50,713 nt of DNA from an uncultured Collinsella sp. (GCA_900545555.1 UQZI01000005.1:1-50713), one strand, 5' to 3'. Numbered from the stretch's first letter, positions 1 to 9,361 are shown. Notes: generated by a model from the sequence alone, not told the origin. Program-made: numbers and translations.

Positions 1-25
1 AAGGGCCGGGGCACGTAGGGTCAGG

Positions 26-1744
26 CTAGGCGCGGGCGGGGACGACGCGCTCGGCGAGCCAGGAGGCGACCTCGTCCAACGGCACGTCGAGGCGCTCGCC
101 GGTCTCGCGGACCTTGACCTCGGCCATGCCGTTCGCGACGCCGCGCTTGCCCAGGATCACCTGGTACGGGATGCCGATGAGGTCGGCGTCGGCGAACTTG
201 ACGCCCGGGCGCTCCTTGCGGTCGTCGAGAAGGACCTCGAGGTCTGCGGCGGAGAGCTCGCCCACGAGCCGCTCCGCGACCGGCGCGACCACGTCGTCGT
301 TCACGGCCAGCGGCACGACCTCGACCTCGTAGGGCGCCACGCAGACGGGCCAGGAGATGCCGTGCTCGTCGTTGTGCTGCTCCACGACGGCGGCCAGCGT
401 GCGGGAGACGCCGATGCCGTAGCAGCCCATGAGGAACGGGCGCTCCACGCCGTCCTCGTCAGCGAAGGTGGCGCCCATGGACTCGGAGTACTTGGTGCCG
501 AGCTGGAAGACCTGTGAGATCTCGATGCCGCGCGCGCTCTTGAGGGGTGCGCCGCAGTGCGGGCAGGGGTCGCCCTCGCGCACGCTCACGAGGTCCGCCC
601 ACTCGTCGACCGTGAAGTCGCGGCCGGGGCGGGCGCCCGTGAAGTGGTAGTCGACCTCGTTGGCGCCGCAGGTCCAGCTGCCGCTCTCGCGCAGGGACTC
701 GTCGCAGACCAGGCGCACGCCCTCGGGCAGGCCGACGGGCCCGATGAAGCCCTTGTGCAGGCCGACGAGCTCGAGCTCCTCGTCCGTCATGAGGTGATAG
801 GAGCCGAAGAGCTTGCCTGCCTTGATCTCGTTGAGCTCGTGGTCGCCGGGGACGATTGCCACGACGTTCGTCCCGTCCTCGGCAACGAGCGCGAGCGACT
901 TGCGCGTGCCGTTCTCGGGGAACCCAAAGAACTTTGCAACGGCCCCGATGGTGCCCATGCCCGGAGTCTCGACCTTGGTAAGCGTACCGTCGCCAGGACC
1001 CTCGGTCACAACGACCTTGGTGCTTGCGGCCTCATCGTCGGCAGCGAAGCCGCAATCGTCGCAGTAGACGAGCGAAGCCTCGCCGGCGTCGGCCAAAGCC
1101 ATGTACTCGACGGAGGTATCGCCACCGATCTCGCCGGAGTCGGCGACAACGGGCAGAGCCTTGATGTAGCAGCGCTCGCAGATGTTGGCGTAAGCCTGCT
1201 TCATCTTGTCGTACTCCTCCTGCAGACTCTCCTGCGTGGCAGAGAAGCTGTAGGCGTCCTTCATGATAAACTCGCGGCCGCGCATCAGGCCAAAGCGGGG
1301 ACGGAACTCGTCGCGGAACTTGTCCTGAATGTGGTACAGGTTGACGGGCAGCTGTTTGTAGGAGCGCAGCTCGTTGCGCACCAGGGCCGTGACGGTCTCC
1401 TCGTGCGTGGGGCCCAGGACGAACTCGCGACCGTGACGGTCGTCAAAGCGCACAAGCTCCTTGCCATAGGCGTCGATGCGGCCGGACTCACGCCACAACT
1501 CGGCGTCGACCATGATAGGCATCATAAGCTCCTGGGCGCCAGCGGCGTCCATCTCGTCGCGCACGATATTCTCGATCTTGCGAATCGAGCGCCAAGCAAG
1601 CGGCAGATAGGAATAGAGACCGGCGGCCTCCTTGCGGATCATGCCGGCACGGAGCAGCAGGCGGTGGCTGGCGAGCTTGGCGTCGGCCGGATCCTCTTTG
1701 AGCGTCGGCGCATAGAGCTTAGACATATACATTGCTCGGGTCAT
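26..1744 (-). CDS. proS: Prolyl-tRNA synthetase
   Basis: Charges tRNA-Pro with proline in the cytoplasm. The 572-residue protein has the length and organisation of bacterial-type class II ProRS: motif 1 region near the N-terminus, motif 2 around FRDEFRPRFGLMRGREF (about residues 143-159), a central insertion that in this family is the YbaK-like editing domain (about 220-390), motif 3 near GCYGIGVSR (about 440), then the anticodon-binding domain. The ATG at 1744 follows GAGGAGAAATAA directly, a good RBS overlapping the end of ispG, so I prefer it to the in-frame ATGs at 1732 and 1726. It is the last gene visible in the pyrH-to-proS run. Its stop lies 25 bases from the window edge, so any terminator is out of view. 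Confidence 0.96.
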   Translation of the reverse strand: MTRAMYMSKLYAPTLKEDPADAKLASHRLLLRAGMIRKEAAGLYSYLPLAWRSIRKIENIVRDEMDAAGAQELMMPIMVDAELWRESGRIDAYGKELVRFDDRHGREFVLGPTHEETVTALVRNELRSYKQLPVNLYHIQDKFRDEFRPRFGLMRGREFIMKDAYSFSATQESLQEEYDKMKQAYANICERCYIKALPVVADSGEIGGDTSVEYMALADAGEASLVYCDDCGFAADDEAASTKVVVTEGPGDGTLTKVETPGMGTIGAVAKFFGFPENGTRKSLALVAEDGTNVVAIVPGDHELNEIKAGKLFGSYHLMTDEELELVGLHKGFIGPVGLPEGVRLVCDESLRESGSWTCGANEVDYHFTGARPGRDFTVDEWADLVSVREGDPCPHCGAPLKSARGIEISQVFQLGTKYSESMGATFADEDGVERPFLMGCYGIGVSRTLAAVVEQHNDEHGISWPVCVAPYEVEVVPLAVNDDVVAPVAERLVGELSAADLEVLLDDRKERPGVKFADADLIGIPYQVILGKRGVANGMAEVKVRETGERLDVPLDEVASWLAERVVPARA

Positions 1745-2827
1745 TTATTTCTCCTCAATAAGTTTGTCGACCTCGGCCATAAGCGCGTCGACAATTTGAT
1801 CCTCAGCTACTTTACCAATGATCTGGCCATGCGAAAAGAGCAGGCCCTGACCACGTCCGCAGGCAACACCCAGGTCGGCGTCAGATGCCTCTCCGGGGCC
1901 GTTGACCGCACATCCCATCACGGCGATCGAAAGCGGCGCGGAATAGTTCTTAAGCCGCTCGGTGACCTCCTCGGCGATGGGAATCAGGTTAACCTGGCAG
2001 CGGGCGCACGTGGGGCACGAGACAATCTCGGGACCACGGCGACGCAGGCCCAGCGACTGTAGAATTCCCCAGGCGACCGGCGGCTCCTCAACCGGATCGG
2101 CCGTGAGCGACACACGCATGGTGTCACCGATGCCTTCGGAAAGCAAGATACCCAAGCCTACAGAGCTCTTGATGGTGCCCTGAAGCTTGGTCCCCGCCTC
2201 CGTCACGCCCAGGTGAAGCGGAACGTGGGGAATCTCACGTGACAGGGCTCGATAGGTATCGAGCGTCGTTTGCACGCTATGGGCCTTGGCCGAAAGCACA
2301 ATATTCGTAAAGCCGCGATCCTCAAAGTGCTTGACGAAGCGCTCGCTCGACATCACGAGCTTTTCGGGCTGCGTGAGGTCGTCGCGCTCGGCAATATCTT
2401 GCTCAAGCGAGCCCGCGTTCACGCCAATGCGAATCGCACAGCCCGCGGCACCCGCAGCATCGATCACCGCGTCAACCTTGGCCCAATCGCCGATATTGCC
2501 GGGATTGATGCGCAGCTTTGCGGCACCGGCCTCAACGGCACCAATGGCGAGCTTATGGTTAAAGTGGATATCGGCGACAATCGGCACCGGAGACTCGGCA
2601 CAAATCGTGCGAAAGCCCTCGAGCGCAGCCTCGGTAGGCACGCTCACGCGCACGATATCGCAGCCAGCCTGCGCCAACGCGCACACTTGCGCAAGCGTTG
2701 CCTGGGCATCAGCAGTATCGGTGCAGGTCATAGACTGAACCACGACCGGAGCGCCACCACCGATCTGCACGCCGCCCACATGCACGGGGCGCGTCAACTC
2801 GCGAGGCAAAGGATGGGATAAAGACAA
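1745..2827 (-). CDS. ispG: 4-hydroxy-3-methylbut-2-enyl-diphosphate synthase (flavodoxin/ferredoxin)
   Basis: Penultimate enzyme of the MEP isoprenoid pathway; a 4Fe-4S enzyme converting MEcPP to HMBPP. The cluster ligands are visible as CPTC in CPTCARCQVNL and the later Cys in MGCAVNGPGEASDAD; the N-terminal TIM-barrel region carries VVVQSMTCTDTADAQAT. The open frame runs up to 2995, but that part overlaps rseP and has no family similarity. AGGGGA at the rseP stop lies 9 bases before TTG at 2827, so I start there (360 aa). GTG at 2836 is the alternative, but it sits against the RBS. The gene lies between rseP and proS, with dxr of the same pathway two genes upstream. Confidence 0.93.
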   Translation of the reverse strand: MSLSHPLPRELTRPVHVGGVQIGGGAPVVVQSMTCTDTADAQATLAQVCALAQAGCDIVRVSVPTEAALEGFRTICAESPVPIVADIHFNHKLAIGAVEAGAAKLRINPGNIGDWAKVDAVIDAAGAAGCAIRIGVNAGSLEQDIAERDDLTQPEKLVMSSERFVKHFEDRGFTNIVLSAKAHSVQTTLDTYRALSREIPHVPLHLGVTEAGTKLQGTIKSSVGLGILLSEGIGDTMRVSLTADPVEEPPVAWGILQSLGLRRRGPEIVSCPTCARCQVNLIPIAEEVTERLKNYSAPLSIAVMGCAVNGPGEASDADLGVACGRGQGLLFSHGQIIGKVAEDQIVDALMAEVDKLIEEK

Positions 2828-2840
2828 TCCAAACACTCCC

Positions 2841-4199
2841 CTACAGAATAAATCGAAGGATGTCGGAACGAAGCATATAGACAAACAGCAGTGCAAAGAG
2901 CGCGATGCCGACATAGCTGACGATTGTCTGCACTTTGAGCGGCAGCTCGCGGCCCGCAATCTTTTGAATGATCTCGATGACCAGCTTGCCGCCATCGAGC
3001 GGTGGGATGGGCAGCAGGTTCATAAAGCCAAGCGAGAACGAAATGAGGGCGGCAAACGAAAGGAACGTGGCAGGACCGGCAGCAGCAGCCTGTGAGGACA
3101 TAACGCTAATACCCACGATCGAAGAAGACTGATCGAGAATCTCCATCGTATGCTGCGGCTGGAGCAGGCGCATCACGCCATCCGCTGTCTGCACGACATA
3201 GGAGAACGACAGGCGAGCCGACGTGATGGGGTCTAAACGGACCACCTGCGTAGAGGCATACACACCTAGGCGCTCGTCCTCTTTGAGCGCAACCGTGGTC
3301 GAATGCTGCTTGCCGTCACGCTCGTACTCGATGGCGATATCGTCCTTACCGGCAGCCTTGCCGATGGCATCGTAGACATCCATCCAAGTGGAACATGAGA
3401 CACCGTCAACCGAAAGGATCGCGTCACCGCCCATGATACCCGCCTTGGCGGCAATAGACCCCTCGTCAACCTGACCGATCACGTTGGTATCCATCGGCAC
3501 GGTGACACCCGCAATGGAATAGATGCTCATAAGGAGCAAAAAACCCGTCAAGATATTGACGATAATGCCCGCGAGCAGCATAAAGGCGCGCTTGAGAAAG
3601 CCTTGGCCAAGATAGGTGTGCGAGCGCTCTTGCGCAAGGAACTCGGCCTCGCCGCACGGCAGCTCCCACACATCGCCCTCGGCAGTCGCATGTTCGCGAT
3701 CGAAACGGCGACCATCAAAGGTGGTATAGCCTGCCTTGTCTCGCGGCAACGTCTGATATTTGGTGGGATAGTAGCTCGGCGAGGGCTTCTCCCCTTCCTC
3801 ATACCAGGGCGCGATGGAGCCCCAGCCCAGCAAAAGGGCGCATGCCTCGAGCACAACCTCCTCGGATAGCTCGAGCTCGGCGGCAAGGTCGGCCACGGTC
3901 ACGCGACCATGACGATAGATAGCCGCGAGCACGCGGTCGGCGCACGAAACATCGGTCGGATCCATACCGCAGATGGCAGCGTAGCCACCCAGCAGCAGCG
4001 GGGTCACGCCAAACTTGGTTCCAATGCGACGCGACGTGTAATGGATGTCAAAGCGGCACGGCAGACCCAAAAAGAACTCGGTCACACGGACGCCGCAGGC
4101 GCGCGCCGCCAAAAAGTGGCCGCCCTCGTGCAAAAACACGAGGACGGAAAGCATCAGCAGGCCCCAAAAGACCGATGAGAGAACGCTCAGAACAGTATC
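2841..4199 (-). CDS. rseP: RseP-family site-2 intramembrane zinc metalloprotease (M50)
   Basis: Membrane protease that in this family cleaves transmembrane substrates such as anti-sigma factors. The zinc motif HEGGH lies in the first membrane helix (residues 24-28 from the ATG), a single PDZ domain is centred on IGQVDEGSIAAKAGIMGGD, and the third metal ligand lies in NLLPIPPLDGGKL. About 452 aa. Between the first helix and the second (LLAGIIVNILTGFLLL) there is an extra segment of about 110 residues at 3624-3947 that ordinary RseP lacks; it includes a winged-helix-like stretch (see findings). The usual AGP of the second helix reads AGI. TTG at 4217 is an alternative start but abuts its RBS. 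It lies 28 bases after dxr. The substrate cannot be told from the sequence. Confidence 0.92.
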   Translation of the reverse strand, partial: DTVLSVLSSVFWGLLMLSVLVFLHEGGHFLAARACGVRVTEFFLGLPCRFDIHYTSRRIGTKFGVTPLLLGGYAAICGMDPTDVSCADRVLAAIYRHGRVTVADLAAELELSEEVVLEACALLLGWGSIAPWYEEGEKPSPSYYPTKYQTLPRDKAGYTTFDGRRFDREHATAEGDVWELPCGEAEFLAQERSHTYLGQGFLKRAFMLLAGIIVNILTGFLLLMSIYSIAGVTVPMDTNVIGQVDEGSIAAKAGIMGGDAILSVDGVSCSTWMDVYDAIGKAAGKDDIAIEYERDGKQHSTTVALKEDERLGVYASTQVVRLDPITSARLSFSYVVQTADGVMRLLQPQHTMEILDQSSSIVGISVMSSQAAAAGPATFLSFAALISFSLGFMNLLPIPPLDGGKLVIEIIQKIAGRELPLKVQTIVSYVGIALFALLFVYMLRSDILRFIL

Positions 4200-4227
4200 C
4201 ATAAAACGAAAAAGCAATCCTTATGGG

Positions 4228-5415
4228 TTAGGAACGGGTTGCGGCGAGCACCTGCGCAGCCTTTTCACGCGCCCACGCATCGATGTCGCGAAGCTGCTCA
4301 AACGAATCGACCACCTGCATATCGTGGGCGTCCATGCAGGATTCCACAATGCGATCGATATCGGTAAAGCTGCAGCCATCGTGCAGGAAGGCATCGACGG
4401 CGACCTCGTTGGCGGCATTGAGCACGCACGGCATGGTGCCACCCGTCTTGCCGGCACGCTCGGCCAGTGCCAGACAGCGGAAGGTATCCATGTCGGCAGC
4501 ATCAAACGTGAGCTGCCCCAGCTCGCGGAAATCGATACGAGGCGCCGGAGTATCCCAACGCTCGGGATACGAGAACGCGAACTGGATGGGAATACGCATG
4601 TCGGATGCACCGAGATGCGCCATCACGGAGCCGTCGGCGAACTCGACCATAGAGTGAATCTTGGACTGACGCTGCACGACCACGTTAATGAAATCGAGGT
4701 CGCAGTTAAACAGATGCATGGCCTCAATGCGCTCCAGGCCCTTGTTCATGAGGGTGGCGGAGTCGATGGTGATCTTGGCGCCCATGGCCCACGTGGGATG
4801 TGCGAGGGCATCGGCACGCGTCACGCGATTGAGCTCGTCGCGCGTGCGGCCAAAGAACGGACCGCCCGAGCAGGTGAGCCAAATGCAGTGGGCCTCGCGC
4901 GGGTTCTCCCCCAGATAGCACTGGTAGATGGCGGAGTGCTCAGAGTCGACTGGAATAAGCTGGCCCGGTTGCGCCAACGGCATAAGCAAGTCGCCACCGA
5001 CGACGAGGGACTCCTTGTTGGCAAGGGCAAGGCGCTTATTCGAGGTCAAGGCCGCATGGCTCGCCTCGAGACCGGCGGCGCCCACAATAGCGACGAGCAC
5101 GCAGTCGACATCGTCGCGACGCGCGAGCTCGCAAACCGCCTGCGCGCCAACGCCGAGCTGTGTGCCCTCGGGCAACTCCTGCAGCACGGCGTCATCGCCA
5201 TGAGCGACATCGGCAACGGCAACCGCCGGAACCGAGAACTCGCGGGCAGCGGCAACGAGCTCCGAGGTGCTGGAATTAACGGACAGCGCCGTCACCTGCA
5301 GGCGATCGGCATGCTGGCGGCACACATCGAGCGCCTGGGTGCCGATAGAGCCCGTACAACCCAGGATGGCAACGCGAAGGCGTCCATCGGGGCCATACGT
5401 CGTCTGGAAGGACAT
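4228..5415 (-). CDS. dxr: 1-deoxy-D-xylulose-5-phosphate reductoisomerase
   Basis: First committed enzyme of the MEP pathway: NADPH- and divalent-metal-dependent rearrangement and reduction of DXP to MEP. The Rossmann motif GCTGSIGTQALDV lies near the N-terminus. The family motif ANKESLVVGGDLL and the metal-binding region PVDSEHSAIYQCL-like (here IPVDSEHSAIYQCYLG) follow, with TIDSATLMNKGLE in the catalytic core. The open frame extends to 5460, but ATG at 5415 overlaps the cdsA stop by one base (TAATG), and the family N-terminus begins just after it. This gives 395 aa, the usual length. It is translationally coupled to cdsA. Confidence 0.96.
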   Translation of the reverse strand: MSFQTTYGPDGRLRVAILGCTGSIGTQALDVCRQHADRLQVTALSVNSSTSELVAAAREFSVPAVAVADVAHGDDAVLQELPEGTQLGVGAQAVCELARRDDVDCVLVAIVGAAGLEASHAALTSNKRLALANKESLVVGGDLLMPLAQPGQLIPVDSEHSAIYQCYLGENPREAHCIWLTCSGGPFFGRTRDELNRVTRADALAHPTWAMGAKITIDSATLMNKGLERIEAMHLFNCDLDFINVVVQRQSKIHSMVEFADGSVMAHLGASDMRIPIQFAFSYPERWDTPAPRIDFRELGQLTFDAADMDTFRCLALAERAGKTGGTMPCVLNAANEVAVDAFLHDGCSFTDIDRIVESCMDAHDMQVVDSFEQLRDIDAWAREKAAQVLAATRS

Positions 5416-6314
5416 TACAGCACGCCTCCAATCATCAGCAACAGCTGTGCGGTGATGCAACCGAAGATAAGCGAATCGCTACGATCGAGCATTCCGCCGT
5501 GGCCCGGGATAAGGTTGCCGGAATCCTTGACGCCCACACCGCGCTTGATGCGCGACTCGATAAGGTCGCCGATAACGCCCAGAATGGACACGACCACGCC
5601 GCACAGCAGCGCATAGGGCAGGCTGAGCTTGTAGAAGTGCGTCGCCCACAGGATGAGCCAAATCAAAACCGAGCCCAAGATGCCGCCGGCAAACCCCTCC
5701 CAGCTCTTTTTGGGGGAGATCTTGGGAACCATCTTGTGCTTGCCGATACGGCTGCCCACGATGTAGGCAAACGAATCGGAGACCCAAAGGGACGCGCAAA
5801 CGCCCACTGAAAGCAGGGCGCCGGCAAAACCGGGCACGGCATCGCGCAGCAGCACGATAGCCGACAGCATAAAGCCAGTGTAGATGGGACCCATGAGCGT
5901 CACGGCCACATCAGAGATGCGGGTACGCGGCGACCAGACATACCAAATGCCCACCGCGAGCATCAAGGCAAAAAGCAGGGCATTCAGCAACATCGAATCG
6001 CCCAACGCCGACAGCGGAAAGAGTACGGCGGCAGCGATACCCATGCGCTCGTTAGCCATCTTGCCATCGAGCCTTGTCATACGGAAAAACTCATAGCAGC
6101 ACAGACCGCTCATGACAGAAACAAAGATGGCCGTGGGCACGATACCCAAAACCAGGCACAGGATAAAGACAACGGCGTAGACGATACCGGCGGCGGCACG
6201 GGTAATAAAGCCCGCCAGCCACGAACCGGTGCCGCTCTTCGCTGCGGGCGCTCCCGCAGCGACAGCCTTGCGCTCAGATGTCTTGGGAGCAATTGCCTTG
6301 GGACGATCGGACAC
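5415..6314 (-). CDS. cdsA: Phosphatidate cytidylyltransferase (CDP-diacylglycerol synthase)
   Basis: Polytopic membrane enzyme making CDP-diacylglycerol from phosphatidate and CTP, the precursor of bacterial phospholipids. About eight hydrophobic segments are visible. The family signature appears near the C-terminus as SRIKRGVGVKDSGNLIPGHG followed by GMLDRSDSL. The N-terminal 30 or so residues are polar and Ala/Lys-rich. The start is GTG at 6314 with GAGGAGG 7-8 bases upstream. Its order after uppS is the common bacterial one. Confidence 0.95.
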   Translation of the reverse strand: MSDRPKAIAPKTSERKAVAAGAPAAKSGTGSWLAGFITRAAAGIVYAVVFILCLVLGIVPTAIFVSVMSGLCCYEFFRMTRLDGKMANERMGIAAAVLFPLSALGDSMLLNALLFALMLAVGIWYVWSPRTRISDVAVTLMGPIYTGFMLSAIVLLRDAVPGFAGALLSVGVCASLWVSDSFAYIVGSRIGKHKMVPKISPKKSWEGFAGGILGSVLIWLILWATHFYKLSLPYALLCGVVVSILGVIGDLIESRIKRGVGVKDSGNLIPGHGGMLDRSDSLIFGCITAQLLLMIGGVL

Positions 6315-6316
6315 GA

Positions 6317-7111
6317 TTAAGCCTCCTCGGTCTTGCTCAGTCCACCAAACCTACGGTCACGGCCCTGATAGGCCAAAATGGCGTCGACAAGGCCCCAACG
6401 ATCAAAGTCGGGCCAATAGGTATCGGTGACGTAGAATTCGGAATAAGCCACCTGCCACAGCAGATAGTTCGAAAGGCGCAGCTCACCAGAGGTGCGAATC
6501 ACAAGTTCGGGATCGGGAAGACCGGCGGTATAGAGGTGGGAAGCCACCATGTCGTCATCAATTGCGGCAGGATCGATCTTACCGGCGGCAGCGTCGGATG
6601 CGATCTGACGGACAGCGCGGGTAATCTCGGCACGCGCGCCGTAGTTGACGGCAAGCGCCAGCGTCATGCCGGTGTGATTGGCGCACTCGACAAGACCTCG
6701 CTCAAAGACATCGCGGGTCTTCTTGGGCAGTGCGGAAATATCGCCCAAAAAGACAACGCGAACGTTTTCGCGCTTAAGCAGCGGCAACTCATCGATAAAC
6801 GTCTTGGCAAACAGGTGCATCAGAACGTTGACTTCGTGCTGCGGTCGATTCCAGTTTTCAGTCGAAAATGCATAGGCCGAAAGCACGTCGACGCCCAGGC
6901 GCACGCAGGCGGTAATGATCTCGCGCAGCGAGACGATACCCGCCTTGTGGCCCTCGGTGCGTGCAAGACCGCGCGACGTGGCCCAACGACCGTTGCCGTC
7001 CATGATGCACGAGATATGGTGCGGAATGTTATTGAGGTCAAGGTCGGAAAAACCGACGCCCGCAGGGGCGTCGGCAAAGTACTCGACCAGTTTATGCTCG
7101 TCGTATTGCAC
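6317..7111 (-). CDS. uppS: Isoprenyl transferase (undecaprenyl diphosphate synthase family)
   Basis: Cis-prenyltransferase that extends farnesyl diphosphate with IPP units to make the C55 carrier lipid for wall synthesis. The hallmark catalytic motif IMDGNGRWA, with its Asp, is at about residues 36-44. The later family motifs include SAYAFSTENWNRP, and RTSGELRLSNYLLWQ with AYSEFY. 264 aa, normal. The start is GTG at 7111 with GGAG 7 bases upstream, two bases after the frr stop. Actinobacteria often have several cis-prenyltransferases with different chain lengths, so the product length is inferred. Confidence 0.94.
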   Translation of the reverse strand: MQYDEHKLVEYFADAPAGVGFSDLDLNNIPHHISCIMDGNGRWATSRGLARTEGHKAGIVSLREIITACVRLGVDVLSAYAFSTENWNRPQHEVNVLMHLFAKTFIDELPLLKRENVRVVFLGDISALPKKTRDVFERGLVECANHTGMTLALAVNYGARAEITRAVRQIASDAAAGKIDPAAIDDDMVASHLYTAGLPDPELVIRTSGELRLSNYLLWQVAYSEFYVTDTYWPDFDRWGLVDAILAYQGRDRRFGGLSKTEEA

Positions 7112-7112
7112 C

Positions 7113-7649
7113 TTAGATCTCCATGACCTCGGCTTCTTTTTCCTTCAGAAGCTCCTCGACCTTGGCGACATACTCATCGGTATGCTTCTGGACCTTGGCC
7201 TGCTCGCGACGTACGTCGTCCTCGGTGAGCTCCTCATCGCGCTCGAGCTTGTTGTTGAAGTCGCGACGGATGTTACGGATAGACACCTTGGCCTGCTCGG
7301 CGTACTCGCGGCACTCCTTGACGAGCTCGCGACGGCGCTCCTCAGTGGGAGCCGGGAACGGAAGACGAACGACGGTGCCATCGGAGTTGGGGGTAATACC
7401 CAGATCGGAAGCGCCGATGGCCTTGACGATAGCATTGATGAGCGCCTTATCCCACGGCTCGATGAGCAGCATGTGAGCCTCGGGGGTCTTGACGGCGGCA
7501 ACCTGCGTGACCGGCGTGGGGACACCGTAATAATCGACGGTGATGTCGGACAGAATGTTGGCGTTGGCACGACCGGTACGGACCTTGGAGAAGTTATGCT
7601 TGAGGGACTCGAGCGACTTGTCCATATGGGCGGTGATGTTCTCTGCCAT
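7113..7649 (-). CDS. frr: Ribosome recycling factor
   Basis: Splits post-termination 70S ribosomes together with EF-G. The 178-residue protein matches RRF throughout: the N-terminal helix with LKHNFSKVRTGRANA (the RTGRAN signature), the beta-rich domain II (YYGVPTPVTQVAAV, MLLIEPWDKALI), then the long C-terminal coiled helices ending LLKEKEAEVMEI. ATG at 7649 is preceded by AGGAGGATTAAGC, a strong RBS two bases past the pyrH stop. Confidence 0.97.
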   Translation of the reverse strand: MAENITAHMDKSLESLKHNFSKVRTGRANANILSDITVDYYGVPTPVTQVAAVKTPEAHMLLIEPWDKALINAIVKAIGASDLGITPNSDGTVVRLPFPAPTEERRRELVKECREYAEQAKVSIRNIRRDFNNKLERDEELTEDDVRREQAKVQKHTDEYVAKVEELLKEKEAEVMEI

Positions 7650-7651
7650 GC

Positions 7652-8374
7652 TTAATCCTCCTGATAGACGAGCGTGCCGACGGGCTCACCCGCGAGCGCG
7701 CGCTTGACGGTGTCCTCGCCATCGATGTTGAGGACCAAAATCGGCATACGGTTATCCTGGCACAGTGCCGTAGCCGTGGAATCCATAACCTGCAGACCGC
7801 GGACGAGAACCTCGTGATAGGTAATCTTGTCAAAACGGACGGCATCGGCGCACTTGACGGGATCCTTGTCGTAGATGCCGTCAACCTTGGTGGCCTTAAT
7901 CAGAATCTCCGCACCGATCTCGCAGGCGCGAAGGGCCGCGGCGGTGTCAGTCGTAAAGTACGGATTGCCCGAGCCGGCGGCGAAGATAACGACATTACCC
8001 TTGGACAGGTGGTTGATAGCACGACGACGAATATAGGGCTCGCAGATCTCGTTCATCTGGATAGCGCTCATCACGCGGCAGGGAACATCGTTATGCTCGA
8101 AGGCATCCTGCAGGGCGAGCGCGTTCATAACGGTTGCCAGCATGCCCATGTAGTCGGCCTGAGCACGCTCCATGCCACCGGCAGCGCCGGCCATGCCACG
8201 GAAAATATTGCCGCCGCCGACAACGACGCCGACCTCATGGCCAACGGCGAGCAGCTCCTTGACCTGCTTGGCAAGATGGTCGGTAACCTTGGGGTCGATG
8301 CCATATTGGCCGTCGCCCATCAGTGCTTCGCCGGAAAGCTTAAGAAGCACGCGTTTATATCGGATGTCGGACAA
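7652..8374 (-). CDS. pyrH: UMP kinase
   Basis: Phosphorylates UMP to UDP; a hexameric amino-acid-kinase-fold enzyme usually activated by GTP. The N-terminal KRVLLKLSGEALMG motif, the glycine-rich GVVVGGGNIFRG and the C-terminal region are all present in 240 aa. The start is TTG at 8374 with AAAGGAGG 7 bases upstream; no ATG fits. It heads the run pyrH-frr-uppS-cdsA-dxr-rseP-ispG-proS and follows a terminator at 8434-8468. The 60 bases between hold an imperfect AT-rich -10-like stretch (8401-8412) and a small hairpin (8415-8430), so a promoter there is likely but unproven. Confidence 0.96.
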   Translation of the reverse strand: MSDIRYKRVLLKLSGEALMGDGQYGIDPKVTDHLAKQVKELLAVGHEVGVVVGGGNIFRGMAGAAGGMERAQADYMGMLATVMNALALQDAFEHNDVPCRVMSAIQMNEICEPYIRRRAINHLSKGNVVIFAAGSGNPYFTTDTAAALRACEIGAEILIKATKVDGIYDKDPVKCADAVRFDKITYHEVLVRGLQVMDSTATALCQDNRMPILVLNIDGEDTVKRALAGEPVGTLVYQED

Positions 8375-8433
8375 AGCGATCCTCCTTTAATTAGACTCTC
8401 AATATGATATCAAAGGCTCTGATAAGAGCCATG

Positions 8434-8468
8434 AAAAAGCAGGCTGTGAGTAAAACCCACAGCCTGCT
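8434..8468 (-). terminator. Intrinsic terminator after rpsB-tsf
   Basis: A perfect 11-bp stem (AGCAGGCTGTG at 8438-8448, its complement at 8458-8468) with a 9-base loop is followed on the minus strand by five T residues. It lies 23 bases past the tsf stop and separates rpsB-tsf from the pyrH run. Confidence 0.9.
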
Positions 8469-8491
8469 CATTACCAGCTACAAGAGCTTAT

Positions 8492-9361
8492 TTACTCGCC
8501 ACGGACCAGACGGTCAAAGGCAACGACGGTAATGGTGTCGCCGAGCTCCTTGGAGACCTGCTCAGCGTACTTCTTGATGGTGAGGGAGCTGTCCTTGATG
8601 AACTCCTGCTCGGTGAGCACGGACTGCTTGTAGAACTTCTCCAGACGACCAACAGCCATCTTCTCCTGGATAGCCTCGGGCTTGCCGGACTCGGCAGCCT
8701 GCGCCATGTAGATCTGCTTCTCGTGCTCGACGGTCTCGGCCGGAACCTGATCGCGGGTGGCGCAGATCGGTGCGACGGCGGCAACCTGAAGGGCAACGTC
8801 GTGAGCGAAGGTCTTGAAGGACTCAGCCTGAGCGGTCTCGGCCTTCTCGAAGGCGAACTCGACGAGGACGCCGATCTTACCACCCATGTGGATGTAAGAA
8901 GCGAGCGCGCCGTTCTCGGCCTTGCGGGCAGCGAAGCGGGAGATCTTCATGTTCTCGCCCATGATGTGAATCATCTCGGTGAGCTCGGAGGAAACGGTCT
9001 CCTCGCCCATCGGCTTCTCGAGCAGAGCGTCGACGTCAGCAGGCTCGGTGGTAGCGACAACCTCAGCGACCTTGGAAGCAAAGCCGGTGAACTTGGCGTT
9101 GGAGCCAACGAAGTCGGTCTCGCAGGAGAGCTCGAGCAGAGCGCCGGTCTTGCCATCCTCGGAGACGAACGCGGCGACAGCGCCCTCGTTGGTCTCACGG
9201 CCAGCCTTCTTGGCAGCCTTGGCAAGGCCGTTCTTACGCAGAACGTCGACAGCGGCGTCCATGTCGCCGTCAGCCTCGACGAGAGCCTTCTTGCACTCCA
9301 TCATCGGGGAGTCGGTCATCTCGCGGAGCTGCTTGACCATAGCGGCGGTAATCTGGGCCAT
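8492..9361 (-). CDS. tsf: Translation elongation factor Ts
   Basis: Nucleotide exchange factor for EF-Tu. The N-terminal UBA-like domain is present, with the signature VKQLREMTDSPMMECKKAL, followed by the exchange motif TDFVGSN (about residue 82) and the dimerisation core. 289 aa. I start at ATG 9361, which has AAAGGAA 7 bases upstream; the open frame goes five codons further (to 9376) without a better RBS. It lies 45 bases after rpsB, the conserved order. Confidence 0.97.
   Translation of the reverse strand: MAQITAAMVKQLREMTDSPMMECKKALVEADGDMDAAVDVLRKNGLAKAAKKAGRETNEGAVAAFVSEDGKTGALLELSCETDFVGSNAKFTGFASKVAEVVATTEPADVDALLEKPMGEETVSSELTEMIHIMGENMKISRFAARKAENGALASYIHMGGKIGVLVEFAFEKAETAQAESFKTFAHDVALQVAAVAPICATRDQVPAETVEHEKQIYMAQAAESGKPEAIQEKMAVGRLEKFYKQSVLTEQEFIKDSSLTIKKYAEQVSKELGDTITVVAFDRLVRGE

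Noticed and set aside
8415..8430. Small GGCTCT/AGAGCC hairpin upstream of pyrH
   Set aside because: A 6-bp stem with no T run and no link to a known regulatory RNA; too weak to call.
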